A stretch of 5,324 nucleotides of DNA from Candidatus Phaeomarinibacter sp. (GTDB lineage Bacteria; Pseudomonadota; Alphaproteobacteria; CGMCC-115125): the NCBI GenBank assembly GCA_028279995.1, contig JANQMQ010000239.1:1-5324 (forward strand). The letters are read 5' to 3'. Below the pieces are notes generated by a model, which worked only from the letters and a program-made list of their open reading frames with translations, had not been told where the DNA came from and made no database searches. Each line of letters begins with the position of its first letter. Position 1 is the first letter of the stretch. The position numbers and the translations under genes were made by a program. Positions 4,526 through 5,324 of this stretch are shown here, piece after piece.

Positions 4526-5324
4526 TTGGCACCTGCAAAGAAAAAAGCAGCAAAAAAACCGGCTACTCCCCCCAAGACCCCAAAGGGTGTGGTTCCGGTC
4601 TCTCTCGACAGCTTCAAATGCCGCAAGACGCTCAAGGTCGGCACGAAGAGCTATGAATACTTCTCGCTGAAGGACGCTGAGAAGAACGGCCTCAAGGGCA
4701 TTTCCCGCCTGCCGTATTCCCTCAAGGTCCTGCTGGAAAATCTCCTGCGCTACGAAGACGGCCGCTCGGTCAAAAAGGCCGATATCGAAGCGATGGCCAA
4801 GTGGATGACGCGCCGCAAGTCCACCAAGGAAATCGCCTTCCGCCCGGCCCGCGTGCTGATGCAGGACTTCACGGGCGTTCCCGGCGTGGTTGACCTCGCC
4901 GCCATGCGCGACGCCATGGCTGCCGCTGGCGGCAACCCGGATAAGATCAACCCGCTCGCGCCGGTTGACCTCGTGATTGACCACTCCGTGATGGTGGACA
5001 ATTTCGGTGCCAAGGACTCGTTCAAGAAGAACGTGAACATCGAGTATGAGCGCAACGGCGAACGCTACGAGTTCCTGCGCTGGGGCTCTGAAGCCTTCAA
5101 CAATCTGCGCGTTGTTCCCCCGGGAACCGGCATCTGCCATCAGGTGAACCTGGAATATCTGGCCCAGACGGTCTGGACCAAGAAGGAAAAGCGCGCAGCT
5201 GCAGGCGGCAAGACCAAGATGGTTGAAGTTGCCTATCCTGACAGCCTTGTCGGAACCGACAGCCACACCACCATGGTCAACGGCCTGTCCGTTCTGGGGT
5301 GGGGCGTCGGCGGCATCGAAGCGG
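4526..5324 (+). CDS. acnA: Aconitate hydratase A (AcnA), N-terminal part, with lysine-rich extension; runs off the window
   Basis: Aconitase interconverts citrate and isocitrate in the TCA cycle using a [4Fe-4S] cluster. The first 266 residues are visible (the family is about 890-900 aa); the cluster cysteines lie beyond the edge. From about residue 26 the sequence follows Acn[15 protein letters not shown] (26-39), [15 protein letters not shown] (61-75), [20 protein letters not shown] (110-129), IDHSV (151-155), [12 protein letters not shown] (201-212) and [20 protein letters not shown] (243-262). Active-site residues known from mitochondrial aconitase have counterparts at Q113, D152/H153, H205 and D245/S246/H247. 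Unusually, about 25 residues precede the normal start: a Lys/Ala/Pro-rich segment beginning [16 protein letters not shown]. The TTG start is fixed by a consensus ribosome site and an upstream in-frame stop. Two poly-A runs (4541-4546 and 4552-4558) encode these lysines. Long minus-strand frames opposite this gene are shadows. Confidence 0.96.
   Translation, partial: MAPAKKKAAKKPATPPKTPKGVVPVSLDSFKCRKTLKVGTKSYEYFSLKDAEKNGLKGISRLPYSLKVLLENLLRYEDGRSVKKADIEAMAKWMTRRKSTKEIAFRPARVLMQDFTGVPGVVDLAAMRDAMAAAGGNPDKINPLAPVDLVIDHSVMVDNFGAKDSFKKNVNIEYERNGERYEFLRWGSEAFNNLRVVPPGTGICHQVNLEYLAQTVWTKKEKRAAAGGKTKMVEVAYPDSLVGTDSHTTMVNGLSVLGWGVGGIEA

Noticed and set aside
4260..4670. Plus-strand open frame spanning the divergent region into acnA
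   Set aside because: It is out of frame with acnA, overlaps it by about 145 nt, has no ribosome site and gives an Arg/Ser/Pro-rich peptide without domain character.
4463..5266. Long open frame on the minus strand opposite acnA (267 codons)
   Set aside because: It is exactly antisense to a well-supported aconitase frame with conserved active-site motifs, a common artefact of GC-rich codon bias; the product shows no recognisable domain.
1..5324. Mobile elements, CRISPR arrays, tRNA or rRNA genes
   Set aside because: No terminal inverted repeats, transposase motifs, regularly spaced repeats or RNA-gene signatures were seen.

Overview
The window looks like a chromosomal segment of an alphaproteobacterium. 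The evidence is moderately high GC, a compact ccmA-ccmB-ccmC-ccmD-ccmG cytochrome c maturation (System I) cluster, and an aconitase A gene divergent from that cluster, an arrangement familiar from alphaproteobacteria. No mobile element, CRISPR array, tRNA or rRNA is visible, and composition looks even throughout. The genus cannot be read from the sequence.

Layout. At the left edge (+ strand, to 115) is the last part of a gene encoding a lysine/alanine-rich tail. It converges on a small uncharacterised minus-strand gene (141-488). From 559 to 4256 the minus strand carries one tight array, in transcription order: a crotonase/enoyl-CoA hydratase family gene (3414-4256), ccmA (2796-3398), ccmB (2146-2799), ccmC (1303-2061), ccmD (1140-1310) and ccmG (559-1143). 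Most junctions overlap by 4-8 nt or are separated by 15 nt. The one real gap is 84 nt between ccmB and ccmC. A 269-nt divergent control region (4257-4525) separates this array from acnA on the plus strand, which starts at a TTG (4526) and runs off the right edge.

How the genes work together. CcmA (ATPase) and CcmB (membrane subunit) form the ABC transporter that, with CcmC and CcmD, loads haem onto the chaperone CcmE and releases it. CcmG is the periplasmic thioredoxin-like protein that reduces apocytochrome c cysteines before haem ligation. CcmE, CcmF and CcmH are not here and must lie elsewhere if the system is complete. AcnA is a TCA-cycle [4Fe-4S] enzyme, so the divergent region joins iron-sulfur/respiratory carbon metabolism to cytochrome maturation.

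I see no wholly new system. The points most worth a second look are the lysine-rich N-terminal extension on aconitase, a crotonase that keeps only one of the two classical catalytic glutamates while leading the ccm array, and an uncharacterised small charged protein downstream of ccmG.
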